Source: Sphingomonas montana
GTDB taxonomy: Bacteria; Pseudomonadota; Alphaproteobacteria; Sphingomonadales; Sphingomonadaceae
Assembly (NCBI RefSeq): GCF_001956315.1
Contig: NZ_MOLY01000046.1
Span: 310,001 to 374,000, forward strand
Direction of reading: 5' to 3'
DNA: 64,000 nt
Numbering within the stretch: the stretch's first letter is position 1; each line of letters starts with the position of its first letter. A program made the position numbers and the translations under genes. Below the pieces are notes generated by a model that did no database searches, was not told the DNA's origin, and was given only the letters and a program-made list of their open reading frames with translations. Below are positions 57,185 to 64,000 of the stretch, one piece after another.

Positions 57185-59106
57185 TCGCGGAGTTCGGGCT
57201 GGCGGCGCTGTGGATCGCGGCGGCGCTGTCCGTGCTGCAGCTGGGGCTGTCGGCGCTGGGGCTGACCGGCGCGCGCGATGCGTTGCTGCCGCCGGTGCGC
57301 GCGGTGGCGGTGGCGCAGGGGGTGATGAGCGCGGCCGCGTTCGTGGCGCTGATCTGGCTGTTCGTGCGGGTCGACCTGTCGGTCGCGCTGGTCGCGGCGA
57401 ACGACCATAGCGAGAAGCCGCTGCTGTACCGGTTTTCGGGGACCTGGGGAAACCACGAAGGGTCGATGCTGCTCTGGGTGGCGGTGCTGGGCATGGCCGG
57501 GGCGGCGGTCGCGCTGATCGAGCGGCGGTTGCCGGAACGGACGCTGGTCGCGACGCTGGGCGCGCAGGCGTTCATCGCGATCGGGTTCTTCGCGTTCCTG
57601 CTTTTCGCGTCCAACCCGTTCGCACGGCTGGATCCCGCGCCGGCGGAGGGGCTGGGGCTCAATCCGTTACTGCAGGATCCGGGTTTGGCGTTCCATCCGC
57701 CGACGCTGTATTTCGGCTATGTCGGGTTGTCGGTTGCCTTCTCGTTCGCGGTCGGTGCGCTGGTGACGCGCGACGTGGGGCCGGCGTTCGCGCGCGCGAT
57801 GCGGCCGTGGGTGCTGGGCGCGTGGATATTCCTGACACTGGGCATCACGGCGGGGAGTTACTGGGCCTATTACGAACTGGGCTGGGGCGGCTGGTGGTTC
57901 TGGGACCCGGTCGAAAATGCATCGCTGATGCCCTGGCTGGCGGCGACCGCGCTGCTTCATTCGGTGACGGTGCTGGCGACGCGCGACGGGTTGCGCGCTT
58001 GGACGATCATGCTGGCGGTGATCGCATTCTCGATGAGCATGGTGGGGACGTTCCTGGTACGGTCGGGCATCCTGACCAGCGTGCATGCGTTCGCGGTCGA
58101 TCCGACGCGCGGCGGGTTCATCCTGGCGTTGCTGGCGATCTATATCGGCGGGGCACTGGCGCTGTTCGGCTTACGCGTCGGCACGGTGCGCGAGGGGCAG
58201 CGGTTCGACGCAGTCAGCCGGGAGGGTGCGCTGGTGGCGAACAATCTGCTGCTGTCCGCGATCCTGGGTGTGGTGCTGATCGGGACATTGTATCCGCTCG
58301 GCGTGGAGGCGCTGACAGGGGGCAAGCTGTCGGTCGGGCCGCCATATTTCAACGCGGCGGCGGGGCCGTTGGCGCTGGTGCTGGTCGCGCTGATGGGGGC
58401 GGGGCCGCTGGCGCAGTGGCGGCGGGATGACGGTTTTGCGGTGTTCAGGCGGATGGCGGTGCCGATCGTAGTCGCGGTAGTGGCGATCATTGCCGTGCGG
58501 ATGAGTGCGCCGTCGATTCGGGTGTTGCCGCTGCTCGGGCTGATGGTCGCGGCGGGGGCGGCGGTGGCGAGCGTCGCGCCGTTGTGGAAGCGCAAGCTGC
58601 TTCGCACGCCGCTGTTCACTTATGGCATGGTGGTCGCGCATCTCGGCATCGCGGTGGCGCTTGCCGGCATGGCGTCGGAGGCGGCGTTCACGCAGGAGAC
58701 GCTGGTCGCGGCGCGGCCGGGCGAAACGCACCGGGTCGGGCCATGGTCGCTCCGGTTCGACGGGGTGGAGCCGATCGCGGGCGAGAACTGGACCGCGATC
58801 GAGGGGACGCTGACCGTGCGGCGCGGCGGCGATGCGGCTTATGTGATGCGTCCGCAGGCGCGAGCCTTCTCCGCGCCGCCGACCGAGACGAGCGAGGCGG
58901 CGATCCGCACCGTGATCGACGGGCAACTCTACGTCGTGCTGGGCAAGGCGGACGCGCAGGGGCGCTGGCAGTTGCGGCTGTGGTGGAAACCCTATGTGAC
59001 GCTGATCTGGCTGGGCGGCGGGTTGGTCGCGCTGGGCGGGGTGCTGTCACTGATCGGGCGGGTGCGGCGCGAGCGGCGGGCGCGGGTGGCGGAGGCCTAC
59101 GCATGA
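57181..59106 (+). CDS. ccmF: cytochrome c-type biogenesis protein CcmF (heme lyase)
   Basis: This 641-residue inner-membrane protein attaches heme to apocytochrome c. It has about 13-15 helices. The tryptophan-rich motif is GWGGWWFWDPVENASLMPWL, with conserved His in SGTWGNHEGSMLLW, LAFHPPTLYFGY and ALLHSVTVL. The C-terminal large periplasmic loop and last helix (about 480-620) are complete. It overlaps ccmE and ccmG. Confidence 0.97.
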   Translation: MIAEFGLAALWIAAALSVLQLGLSALGLTGARDALLPPVRAVAVAQGVMSAAAFVALIWLFVRVDLSVALVAANDHSEKPLLYRFSGTWGNHEGSMLLWVAVLGMAGAAVALIERRLPERTLVATLGAQAFIAIGFFAFLLFASNPFARLDPAPAEGLGLNPLLQDPGLAFHPPTLYFGYVGLSVAFSFAVGALVTRDVGPAFARAMRPWVLGAWIFLTLGITAGSYWAYYELGWGGWWFWDPVENASLMPWLAATALLHSVTVLATRDGLRAWTIMLAVIAFSMSMVGTFLVRSGILTSVHAFAVDPTRGGFILALLAIYIGGALALFGLRVGTVREGQRFDAVSREGALVANNLLLSAILGVVLIGTLYPLGVEALTGGKLSVGPPYFNAAAGPLALVLVALMGAGPLAQWRRDDGFAVFRRMAVPIVVAVVAIIAVRMSAPSIRVLPLLGLMVAAGAAVASVAPLWKRKLLRTPLFTYGMVVAHLGIAVALAGMASEAAFTQETLVAARPGETHRVGPWSLRFDGVEPIAGENWTAIEGTLTVRRGGDAAYVMRPQARAFSAPPTETSEAAIRTVIDGQLYVVLGKADAQGRWQLRLWWKPYVTLIWLGGGLVALGGVLSLIGRVRRERRARVAEAYA

Positions 59107-59633
59107 CCAAGGCGGGCGTACGCTGGCTGTTGTGGGTGCCGCTGGTGGCGTTCCTGCTGTTCCTGGGGCTGGTCGCCGGCGGGCTGCTGCGGCCGGCGGA
59201 CCGGACGATCGTGTCGCGGCTGGTGGGGCAGCCGATGCCGGCGATCGCGTTGCCGGCGGCGTCGGCGTCGCGGCCGGGGCTGCATGCGAAGGCGGGCGGG
59301 GCGCGGCTGGTGAACGTATTCGCCAGCTGGTGCGTGCCGTGCGCGGCGGAGGCGCCGCAGCTGGCGGCGCTGGCCAGGGCGGGCGTCCCGATCGACGCGA
59401 TCGCGATCCGCGACACGCGGGCGGACGTCGACCGGTTCCTGGCGCGCTACGGCAATCCCTATCGCGCGATCGGCAGCGATGCGGACAGCCGCGTGCAGAT
59501 GGCGCTCGGGTCGTCTGGCGTGCCCGAGACGTTCGTGGTGGACGGCCGCGGCATCATCCGGGCGCAGAAGATCGGCGATATCCGGCCGGAAGACGTGGCC
59601 GGGCTGATCGCCGCGGTGCAGGCGTTGCGATGA
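59103..59633 (+). CDS. ccmG: thiol:disulfide interchange protein CcmG/DsbE
   Basis: This 176-residue membrane-anchored thioredoxin-fold protein keeps apocytochrome cysteines reduced. The active site is WCVPC in NVFASWCVPCAAEAPQLAAL, the cis-Pro is in SGVPETFVVDG, and the helix LWVPLVAFLLFLGLVAGGLL anchors it. It overlaps ccmF and ccmH. Confidence 0.95.
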   Translation: MTKAGVRWLLWVPLVAFLLFLGLVAGGLLRPADRTIVSRLVGQPMPAIALPAASASRPGLHAKAGGARLVNVFASWCVPCAAEAPQLAALARAGVPIDAIAIRDTRADVDRFLARYGNPYRAIGSDADSRVQMALGSSGVPETFVVDGRGIIRAQKIGDIRPEDVAGLIAAVQALR

Positions 59634-60040
59634 GGCGGGTGCTGGCCATCCTGCTGCTGGTCGCGCCGGTCGCCGCAGAGGCGCAGTCGGCCGTGCCGCC
59701 CGCGGCGTTGAGCGATACGCAGCTCGCCGATCCCGCGGCGGAGGCACGCGCCAATGCGCTGATGCAGACCCTGCGCTGCCTGGTGTGCCAGGGGCAGTCG
59801 ATCGCGGACAGCGATGCCGACATGGCGGGCGACATGCGCGCGCTGGTCCGGCGGCGGATCGCGGCGGGGGAACGGCCGGAGGATATCCGCGCCTGGCTGG
59901 TCGCACGCTACGGCGACTGGGTGAGTTACGACCCGCCGCTGAGTGCCGTCACCTGGCCGCTCTGGGCGTTGCCGGTGTTGCTGGTGATCGCGGGTGCGAT
60001 CGTGGCGCGCGGCAGTTTCCGGCGTCGGGGGCGGCCATGA
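59630..60040 (+). CDS. ccmH: cytochrome c-type biogenesis protein CcmH (CcmL)
   Basis: This 136-residue protein has a signal peptide (RRVLAILLLVAPVAAEAQ), the redox motif LRCLVCQGQSIADS (L-R-C-x-x-C-Q) and a C-terminal membrane helix (WPLWALPVLLVIAGAIVARG). It passes electrons to the apocytochrome. It overlaps ccmG and ccmI. Confidence 0.95.
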   Translation: MRRVLAILLLVAPVAAEAQSAVPPAALSDTQLADPAAEARANALMQTLRCLVCQGQSIADSDADMAGDMRALVRRRIAAGERPEDIRAWLVARYGDWVSYDPPLSAVTWPLWALPVLLVIAGAIVARGSFRRRGRP

Positions 60041-60666
60041 CGGGGTGGCTGATCATGATCGTGCTGGCCGCGGCGGTCGGTGTCGGGCTGGCGCGGTTCG
60101 GGCGGTTTCCGCGGGGGGCGGTCGAACTGCTGGGGGCGGCGCTGCTGCTCGCGCTGGCCGGCTATGCGTGGCAGGGCAATGCGGGTCTGGCGGGGCGGCC
60201 GACGCCGCCGCGCACCCAGCCGGCGGGGCCGGACCGCGATTACGGCGCGTTGCGGGAGACGATGTTCGAACGGTTCACCGGCGACGCGCAGGTGCTGACG
60301 ACGGCGGACGCGTTCCAGCGGCAGGGACTGGATCTCTACGCGATCGGTGTGCTGCGATCGGCACTGGTGCGGCGGCCGCGCAGCGCGGACCTGTGGACGG
60401 GGATGGGTAACGCGTTGGTGGCGCATGCCGACGGGCTGGTGACGCCGGCCGCGGAACTGGCGTTCGCGCGCGCGACCAAGGCATCGCCGCTCCATCCGGG
60501 GCCGCCCTTCTTCCTGGGGCTGGCCTATGCGCAGGCGGGGCAGCTGGAGGAGGCGCGGGCGGCATGGGCGGGGCTGCTCGCGCGGACGCCGCCGGACGCA
60601 CCGTGGCGGGCGGACCTGGCATTGCGGGTCCGGGCGGTGGATAGGTTGCTTGGCGATGTCCGATGA
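60037..60666 (+). CDS. ccmI: CcmI-like TPR protein of cytochrome c maturation
   Basis: This 209-residue protein has two N-terminal hydrophobic segments (about 3-20 and 28-46) and a periplasmic TPR-type domain (AFQRQGLDLYAIGVLRSALVRR; AELAFARATKASPLHPGPPF; LGLAYAQAGQLEEARAAW). It delivers apocytochromes to CcmF/H. It is the last gene of the operon; a hairpin follows. The ccmA and ccmB genes are not in this operon. Confidence 0.85.
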   Translation: MTGWLIMIVLAAAVGVGLARFGRFPRGAVELLGAALLLALAGYAWQGNAGLAGRPTPPRTQPAGPDRDYGALRETMFERFTGDAQVLTTADAFQRQGLDLYAIGVLRSALVRRPRSADLWTGMGNALVAHADGLVTPAAELAFARATKASPLHPGPPFFLGLAYAQAGQLEEARAAWAGLLARTPPDAPWRADLALRVRAVDRLLGDVR

Positions 60667-60711
60667 CGCTGATCGCACGTTCCGGTTACTCCGTCTGGAT
60701 CGGTCGATTTC

Positions 60712-60740
60712 GGGAAAGCCTTGCCGTGAGGGCCTTTCCC
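60712..60740 (+). terminator. hairpin after the ccm operon
   Basis: GGGAAAGCC and GGCCTTTCCC form a stem with one bulge, 46 bases after the ccmI stop. There is no T run, so it may act with Rho or only protect the mRNA end. Confidence 0.45.
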
Positions 60741-60861
60741 GGCAGACGCTGCCCGTGCGTTGTCCGGCATAGGTTTCCGATCGGGAACGTAGCATCAGAG
60801 CCTGGGTTCTCACGGCACGCTTGACGCAGCAGTAAGTTGCCCAGCAGATCATCACAGGATA
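60741..60861. other. gene-free stretch upstream of small ORF
   Basis: No gene is seen. Base composition falls from the usual very high GC to clearly lower values from about 60780 and remains so until about 61265. TTGACG at 60821-60826 could be a -35 for the small ORF, but no convincing -10 is at the right distance. Confidence 0.4.
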
Positions 60862-61038
60862 GTGATTACCCGACGAACGGGAAGCGTGGCATCGGCTATT
60901 GCCAGCGCATGCTTCGTTTTAATAGTCATCGTTTTGGGTAACGAAACGTCGGAAATATCCGGATGGATGTTTCCGGGAATGGTCATGCTGCTTTGCGCTT
61001 GGGAAGCAGTATTTAATTTTTTACCGTTTGCCGGTTAA
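60862..61038 (+). CDS. possible small membrane protein in AT-rich island
   Basis: An open frame of 58 codons from GTG 60862 to TAA 61038 encodes two hydrophobic segments, ASAIASACFVLIVIVLGN and GWMFPGMVMLLCAWEAVFNF, after a basic start (MITRRTGS). Codon use (TTA, ATA, GTT, TTT, AAT) is unlike any neighbour. AGGA lies only 2 bases before the GTG, which is too close, so the start may be wrong. The residue pattern (basic start, helix, NETSE turn, helix) is much more protein-like than chance frames here. No family recognised; possible recent transfer. Confidence 0.4.
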   Translation: MITRRTGSVASAIASACFVLIVIVLGNETSEISGWMFPGMVMLLCAWEAVFNFLPFAG

Positions 61039-61265
61039 TCCAAAAACGAAGCCTTTACGGTCAATTATATCAACGATGGTGCCGAGTGATTCTAGTGTTA
61101 TTCCAGATCAATGGCGCGGTTGTGGTGGCTACGGGCATCGGCTGACACCAGCATTACCGCCTCATTCATGAAACGTCGGTGGTTCTCGATGCTCGAGGCC
61201 CGATCGGGGACGTGATGGACCCAAGCGATTAGCGCCATTGTGTAATCTGTCCGACCAAGAGATGA

Positions 61266-62519
61266 ATGCGAATGCCTGCACCCTCCCTGATCGCGCCGCT
61301 CTGCGGCTTGCTGCTGCTCTGGACCGCTTCTGCCGGCGCGCAGCAGCGGTCGGCAGCGCCCGCGGCCTTTGATGCCGGCAAGGCATGGTCCGCTTTCGAA
61401 AAGCTGCTGCGCGAAGACTATGGCTATTATGATCGGGCAGGCATCGATGGCGATGCGATCCTGTCCGCCTTTGCCGTTCGCGCGAAGGCTGCGCGATCGG
61501 ACAAGGCCTTCATCGATACGCTCCAACAGGTAGCCCATAACTTTGCGGACCCGCATTTCATCGTGGGTCCGTTCGATGCCGACGACTGGGCGATCATACC
61601 CACCGCATCCGACCTGTTCGGCACCTATGACGGTTCGTCGTTCCGGATCGGCGAAGCAAGAAGCGGCGGCGATGCGCTGGGCAAGGGCGTTCGACCGGGG
61701 ATGACGGTGCTGCGGATCGACGGCCAGTCTCCGCGTGCCGTCATCGAGACGATTACCGGGCGTCCGTTCGGGGCGCTAAGTCCCGTCCAGGTCGGGTTCG
61801 CCTTCAATGTCGCGCTGGCCGGGCGTCACAAACGCCTTCGCACGCTGGAACTGGCCGAGGGTCGGCAACGGCGCACCGTCGTGCTGGCGGCAACGTCGGA
61901 CCAGGCCAATCGCGTCCGAACCGGGCCGCTTCTGGATGTCGAGCGGCAAGGCGCGCTCGGCATCATCCGCATCAACAACGCGCTCGGCGAACAGGCGTTG
62001 ATCGGGCAATTCGCCCAGGCGCTGGCGACCCTTTCCGACACGACGACATTGCTGATCGACCTGCGCAACACGCCCAGCGGCGGCAACACCAGCGTGGCAC
62101 GCGGCATCATGGGCCACTTCGTCGATCATGATCGACCCTATCAGATGCATGTCATCCCGTATGAGGCGCGGGTGCTGGGGCCGACGCGGAAGTTCATGGA
62201 ATATGTCGCCCCATATGGCACGCGTTATGCCGGCAAGGTGTATGTCGCCGGTGGTCACTGGACCGGCAGCATGGGCGAGGGGCTGATGATCGGGTTCGAC
62301 GCAATCGGCGCTACCACCGTCGGCACCAATCTCGCCGACCTCCTGGGTGCCCTGAGCAACGAGACGATCGAGGGATCTGCCGCGAAGGTCGATATTGGCA
62401 ACGAGCAGCTTTTTACGGTGACCGGCTTGCCGCGGGAAGCCTATCGACCGCAACTTTACCTTGTCCGGGCCGAGCGGGATCAGAACCGGGACCCGGTTCT
62501 GGCGTCCATCGGAAGATAG
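61266..62519 (+). CDS. S41 family peptidase-like secreted protein
   Basis: This 417-residue protein has a signal peptide (APSLIAPLCGLLLLWTASAGA). A PDZ-like middle part (GKGVRPGMTVLRIDGQSPRAVI) precedes the S41/tail-specific protease core: LLIDLRNTPSGGNTSVARGI and the likely nucleophile in GGHWTGSMGEGLMIGFDAIG. The S-M-G-E at the active serine matches the family. It is probably periplasmic, and the substrate is unknown. AAGAG lies 5 bases before ATG 61266. GC content is lower at its 5' side than in neighbours. Confidence 0.8.
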   Translation: MRMPAPSLIAPLCGLLLLWTASAGAQQRSAAPAAFDAGKAWSAFEKLLREDYGYYDRAGIDGDAILSAFAVRAKAARSDKAFIDTLQQVAHNFADPHFIVGPFDADDWAIIPTASDLFGTYDGSSFRIGEARSGGDALGKGVRPGMTVLRIDGQSPRAVIETITGRPFGALSPVQVGFAFNVALAGRHKRLRTLELAEGRQRRTVVLAATSDQANRVRTGPLLDVERQGALGIIRINNALGEQALIGQFAQALATLSDTTTLLIDLRNTPSGGNTSVARGIMGHFVDHDRPYQMHVIPYEARVLGPTRKFMEYVAPYGTRYAGKVYVAGGHWTGSMGEGLMIGFDAIGATTVGTNLADLLGALSNETIEGSAAKVDIGNEQLFTVTGLPREAYRPQLYLVRAERDQNRDPVLASIGR

Positions 62520-62676
62520 GCGCAGTCCCGGATTAACATCGTCGTGTGACGGCAGGACCTTTGCGTCATCGTGGCGGGTCGCAAAGATTTGCCATGTTGG
62601 CTTTGGCGGCCTCTGGCCAGTGATCATGCATCGCCGGGACGTGGTGACCGGAGCGGGTTGTCGCTCCGGTCCCGGT
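62520..62676 (+). terminator. terminator region after S41 gene
   Basis: GACCGGAGCG (62646-62655), loop GGTTGT, CGCTCCGGTC (62662-62671) is a perfect 10-bp stem, followed by CCGGTTTTA. It fits termination of the plus-strand S41 transcript and sits 7 bases beyond the stop of the opposite DUF3072 gene. The 126 bases before it hold nothing else recognised. Confidence 0.65.
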
Positions 62677-62677
62677 T

Positions 62678-62893
62678 TTACTTGCCGCGGCCGGTCTTGG
62701 CCTGCAGTTCGTCGATTTTCTTCGAGGCGTCGGCCTTGGTCAGGCTGTCGTCGAATTCCTCACCGGCTTCCTCGCTCAGCGTCTTCAGATAGGAAGCCTG
62801 CGCGCCGGTCATGGCTTCGTCGCCCGTGGTCCAATCCGCCGGATCCTTTTCGGCGTTGGAGGTCGGGTGCGTCTTGGGGTTCTCGGTGGTCAT
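62678..62893 (-). CDS. DUF3072 family protein
   Basis: This 71-residue hydrophilic protein has the DUF3072 core DWTTGDEAMTGAQASYLKTL and SEEAGEEFDDSLTKADASKK, ending IDELQAKTGRGK. The family is small, probably helical, and of unknown function. AAAGGACGTCC precedes ATG 62893; a longer frame from 63016 is not supported. A perfect EcfG-type promoter lies 28 bases upstream. Confidence 0.88.
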   Translation of the reverse strand: MTTENPKTHPTSNAEKDPADWTTGDEAMTGAQASYLKTLSEEAGEEFDDSLTKADASKKIDELQAKTGRGK

Positions 62894-62920
62894 GGACGTC
62901 CTTTCATCATGCGGAAGGAG

Positions 62921-62945
62921 AACGTCGATGTTCGCTTTGCGTTCC
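62921..62945 (-). promoter_or_regulatory. candidate EcfG promoter of the DUF3072 gene
   Basis: On the minus strand GGAAC (62945-62941), 16 bases, CGTT (62924-62921), an exact match to the EcfG pattern, 28 bases before the start codon. Confidence 0.65.
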
Positions 62946-63135
62946 GGTATTGGGATGCCCGACCGGACGAACGGTGCCGCGCGCGTAGCGATCCCATATG
63001 TTTTCGGGCACGCCATATAATGATCGTATGGTGCCGGCGCGTTGCGGCGCGGAAATGCGGGTGCTAGGGCGGCGGCGACGCAGCCGGACGGCGGCGAAGG
63101 GGCCAGTACGACATCATGCGGATTATGGTCGGTCG

Positions 63136-64000
63136 ATGAGCGTTTCCGACGCCGGTCCCGCGGGTGCGGACACCGACGCGCCGACCGAGGCGCAGCATGG
63201 CCATGGGCAGCAGAGCCTGCTGAAACTGTCGGTCGGTGCGATCGGCATCGTGTTCGGCGATATCGGTACGAGTCCGCTCTATGCGTTTCGCGAGACGTTC
63301 GCGGGGCATCACCCGCTGACGCCGGACCGGTTGCACGTGCTGGGCGTGCTGAGCCTGATCTTCTGGTCGATGATGCTGGTCGTCACGATCAAATATGTCA
63401 GCATCATCATGCGCGCCGACAACAAGGGCGAGGGCGGCAGCCTGGCGCTGCTGGCGCTGATCAACCGCAAGGGCGGCGGCAAGCGGCGCTGGAACAAGGG
63501 AATCGTGCTGCTGGGCGTGTTCGCCACCGCGCTGTTCTACGGCGACAGCATGATCACGCCGGCGATTTCGGTGCTGTCGGCGGTGGAGGGCCTGGCCGTG
63601 GTGGAGACCGCGTTCGCGCCGCTGGTGCTGCCGATCGCGATCACGATCCTGGTCGGGCTGTTCTTCATCCAGGCGCGCGGCACCGCGAAGGTCGGCATGC
63701 TGTTCGGCCCGATCATGCTGGTGTATTTCACCGTGCTGGCGGGGCTGGGACTGCTGCATATCGTGCAGACGCCGACGATCTTCGAGGCGCTGAACCCGGT
63801 GCATGCCGCGCGGTTCTTCGTCGCCGAAGGGGTGAGTGCGTTCCTGGCGATGGGATCGGTCGTGCTGGCGGTGACCGGGGCGGAGGCGCTGTACGCCGAC
63901 ATGGGGCATTTCGGGCGGAACCCGATCCGCGTGTCCTGGATGTTCTTCGTCCTGCCCGCGCTGATGCTGAACTATCTGGGGCAGGGCGCGATGCTGCTGT
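63136..64000 (+). CDS. kup: Kup potassium uptake protein, 5' part
   Basis: The first 288 codons of a KUP-type K+ transporter run off the window end. The conserved [23 protein letters not shown] is at residues 35-57, then [38 protein letters not shown] and [17 protein letters not shown]. About seven membrane helices are seen so far. A His-rich N-terminus ([10 protein letters not shown]) precedes the first. ATG 63136 has no obvious ribosome binding site. The long ORF on the opposite strand is a shadow. Confidence 0.93.
   Translation, partial: MSVSDAGPAGADTDAPTEAQHGHGQQSLLKLSVGAIGIVFGDIGTSPLYAFRETFAGHHPLTPDRLHVLGVLSLIFWSMMLVVTIKYVSIIMRADNKGEGGSLALLALINRKGGGKRRWNKGIVLLGVFATALFYGDSMITPAISVLSAVEGLAVVETAFAPLVLPIAITILVGLFFIQARGTAKVGMLFGPIMLVYFTVLAGLGLLHIVQTPTIFEALNPVHAARFFVAEGVSAFLAMGSVVLAVTGAEALYADMGHFGRNPIRVSWMFFVLPALMLNYLGQGAMLL

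Noticed and set aside
63064-63909. 281-residue minus-strand ORF at the right end
   Set aside because: It is antisense to the kup gene, which has clear KUP motifs on the plus strand.

Overview
The window looks like a chromosomal segment of a sphingomonad (Alphaproteobacteria, Sphingomonadales, most likely Sphingomonas). The reasons are the high GC content, the fused ThiS-ThiG, the ccm operon type, the many small proteins of alphaproteobacterial type (CsbD, DUF3072, DUF4169), and promoter-like sequences of the EcfG general stress type. No rRNA, insertion sequence, integrase, phage or CRISPR array was seen, so the genus is an inference.

Layout. 0-8 kb: thiazole synthesis (thiSG), a CsbD stress protein, a thiamine-diphosphate enzyme, an aldehyde dehydrogenase, tRNA-Arg, nth-dapB and tRNA-Gly. 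8-16 kb: a Fur-type regulator with katG, a GT-C type membrane transferase, a secreted TonB-C-like protein and a serine hydrolase. 16-23 kb: leuCD, followed by a decayed tandem array in which the end of leuD, a secreted protein gene and the end of a cytochrome c gene recur. A Tat-exported SDR and an intact cytochrome c follow. 23-26 kb: rnc-era, DUF4169, DedA. 26-31 kb: hybrid histidine kinase plus response regulator, converging on an MscS channel, then a DHA2-type MFS exporter. 32-38 kb: a secreted amidase, a small stress-type protein, a sulfotransferase-like gene, and a divergent bacteriophytochrome/heme oxygenase pair. 38-47 kb: protein quality control and nucleoid genes (hup, lon, clpX, clpP, tig) with a glycosyltransferase. 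47-54 kb: an aldose epimerase, a YaiI-like protein and a sulfate ABC transporter operon headed by an Rrf2 regulator; then tRNA-His and a leucine-dehydrogenase-like gene. 55-61 kb: an EamA permease and a tightly overlapping ccmCDEFGHI operon. 61-64 kb: a possible AT-rich small membrane ORF, an S41-type peptidase, a DUF3072 protein and the start of kup.

How it fits together. Several genes (csbD, the 69-residue protein at 33.7 kb, mscS, the DUF3072 gene, and more weakly the 47.0 kb protein) carry GGAAC-N16/17-(C)GTT upstream, which matches the EcfG promoter pattern and suggests one general stress regulon. lon and clpP carry sequences resembling heat-shock (RpoH) promoters. The ccm genes mature c-type cytochromes such as the one at 22.7-23.1 kb. 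The heme oxygenase would make biliverdin for the phytochrome.

Intergenic regions are rich in short palindromic repeats of at least two families. The most unusual region is the leuD/secreted-protein/cytochrome array at 18.2-21.0 kb. All functions are inferred from recognisable sequence motifs; no database search was possible.
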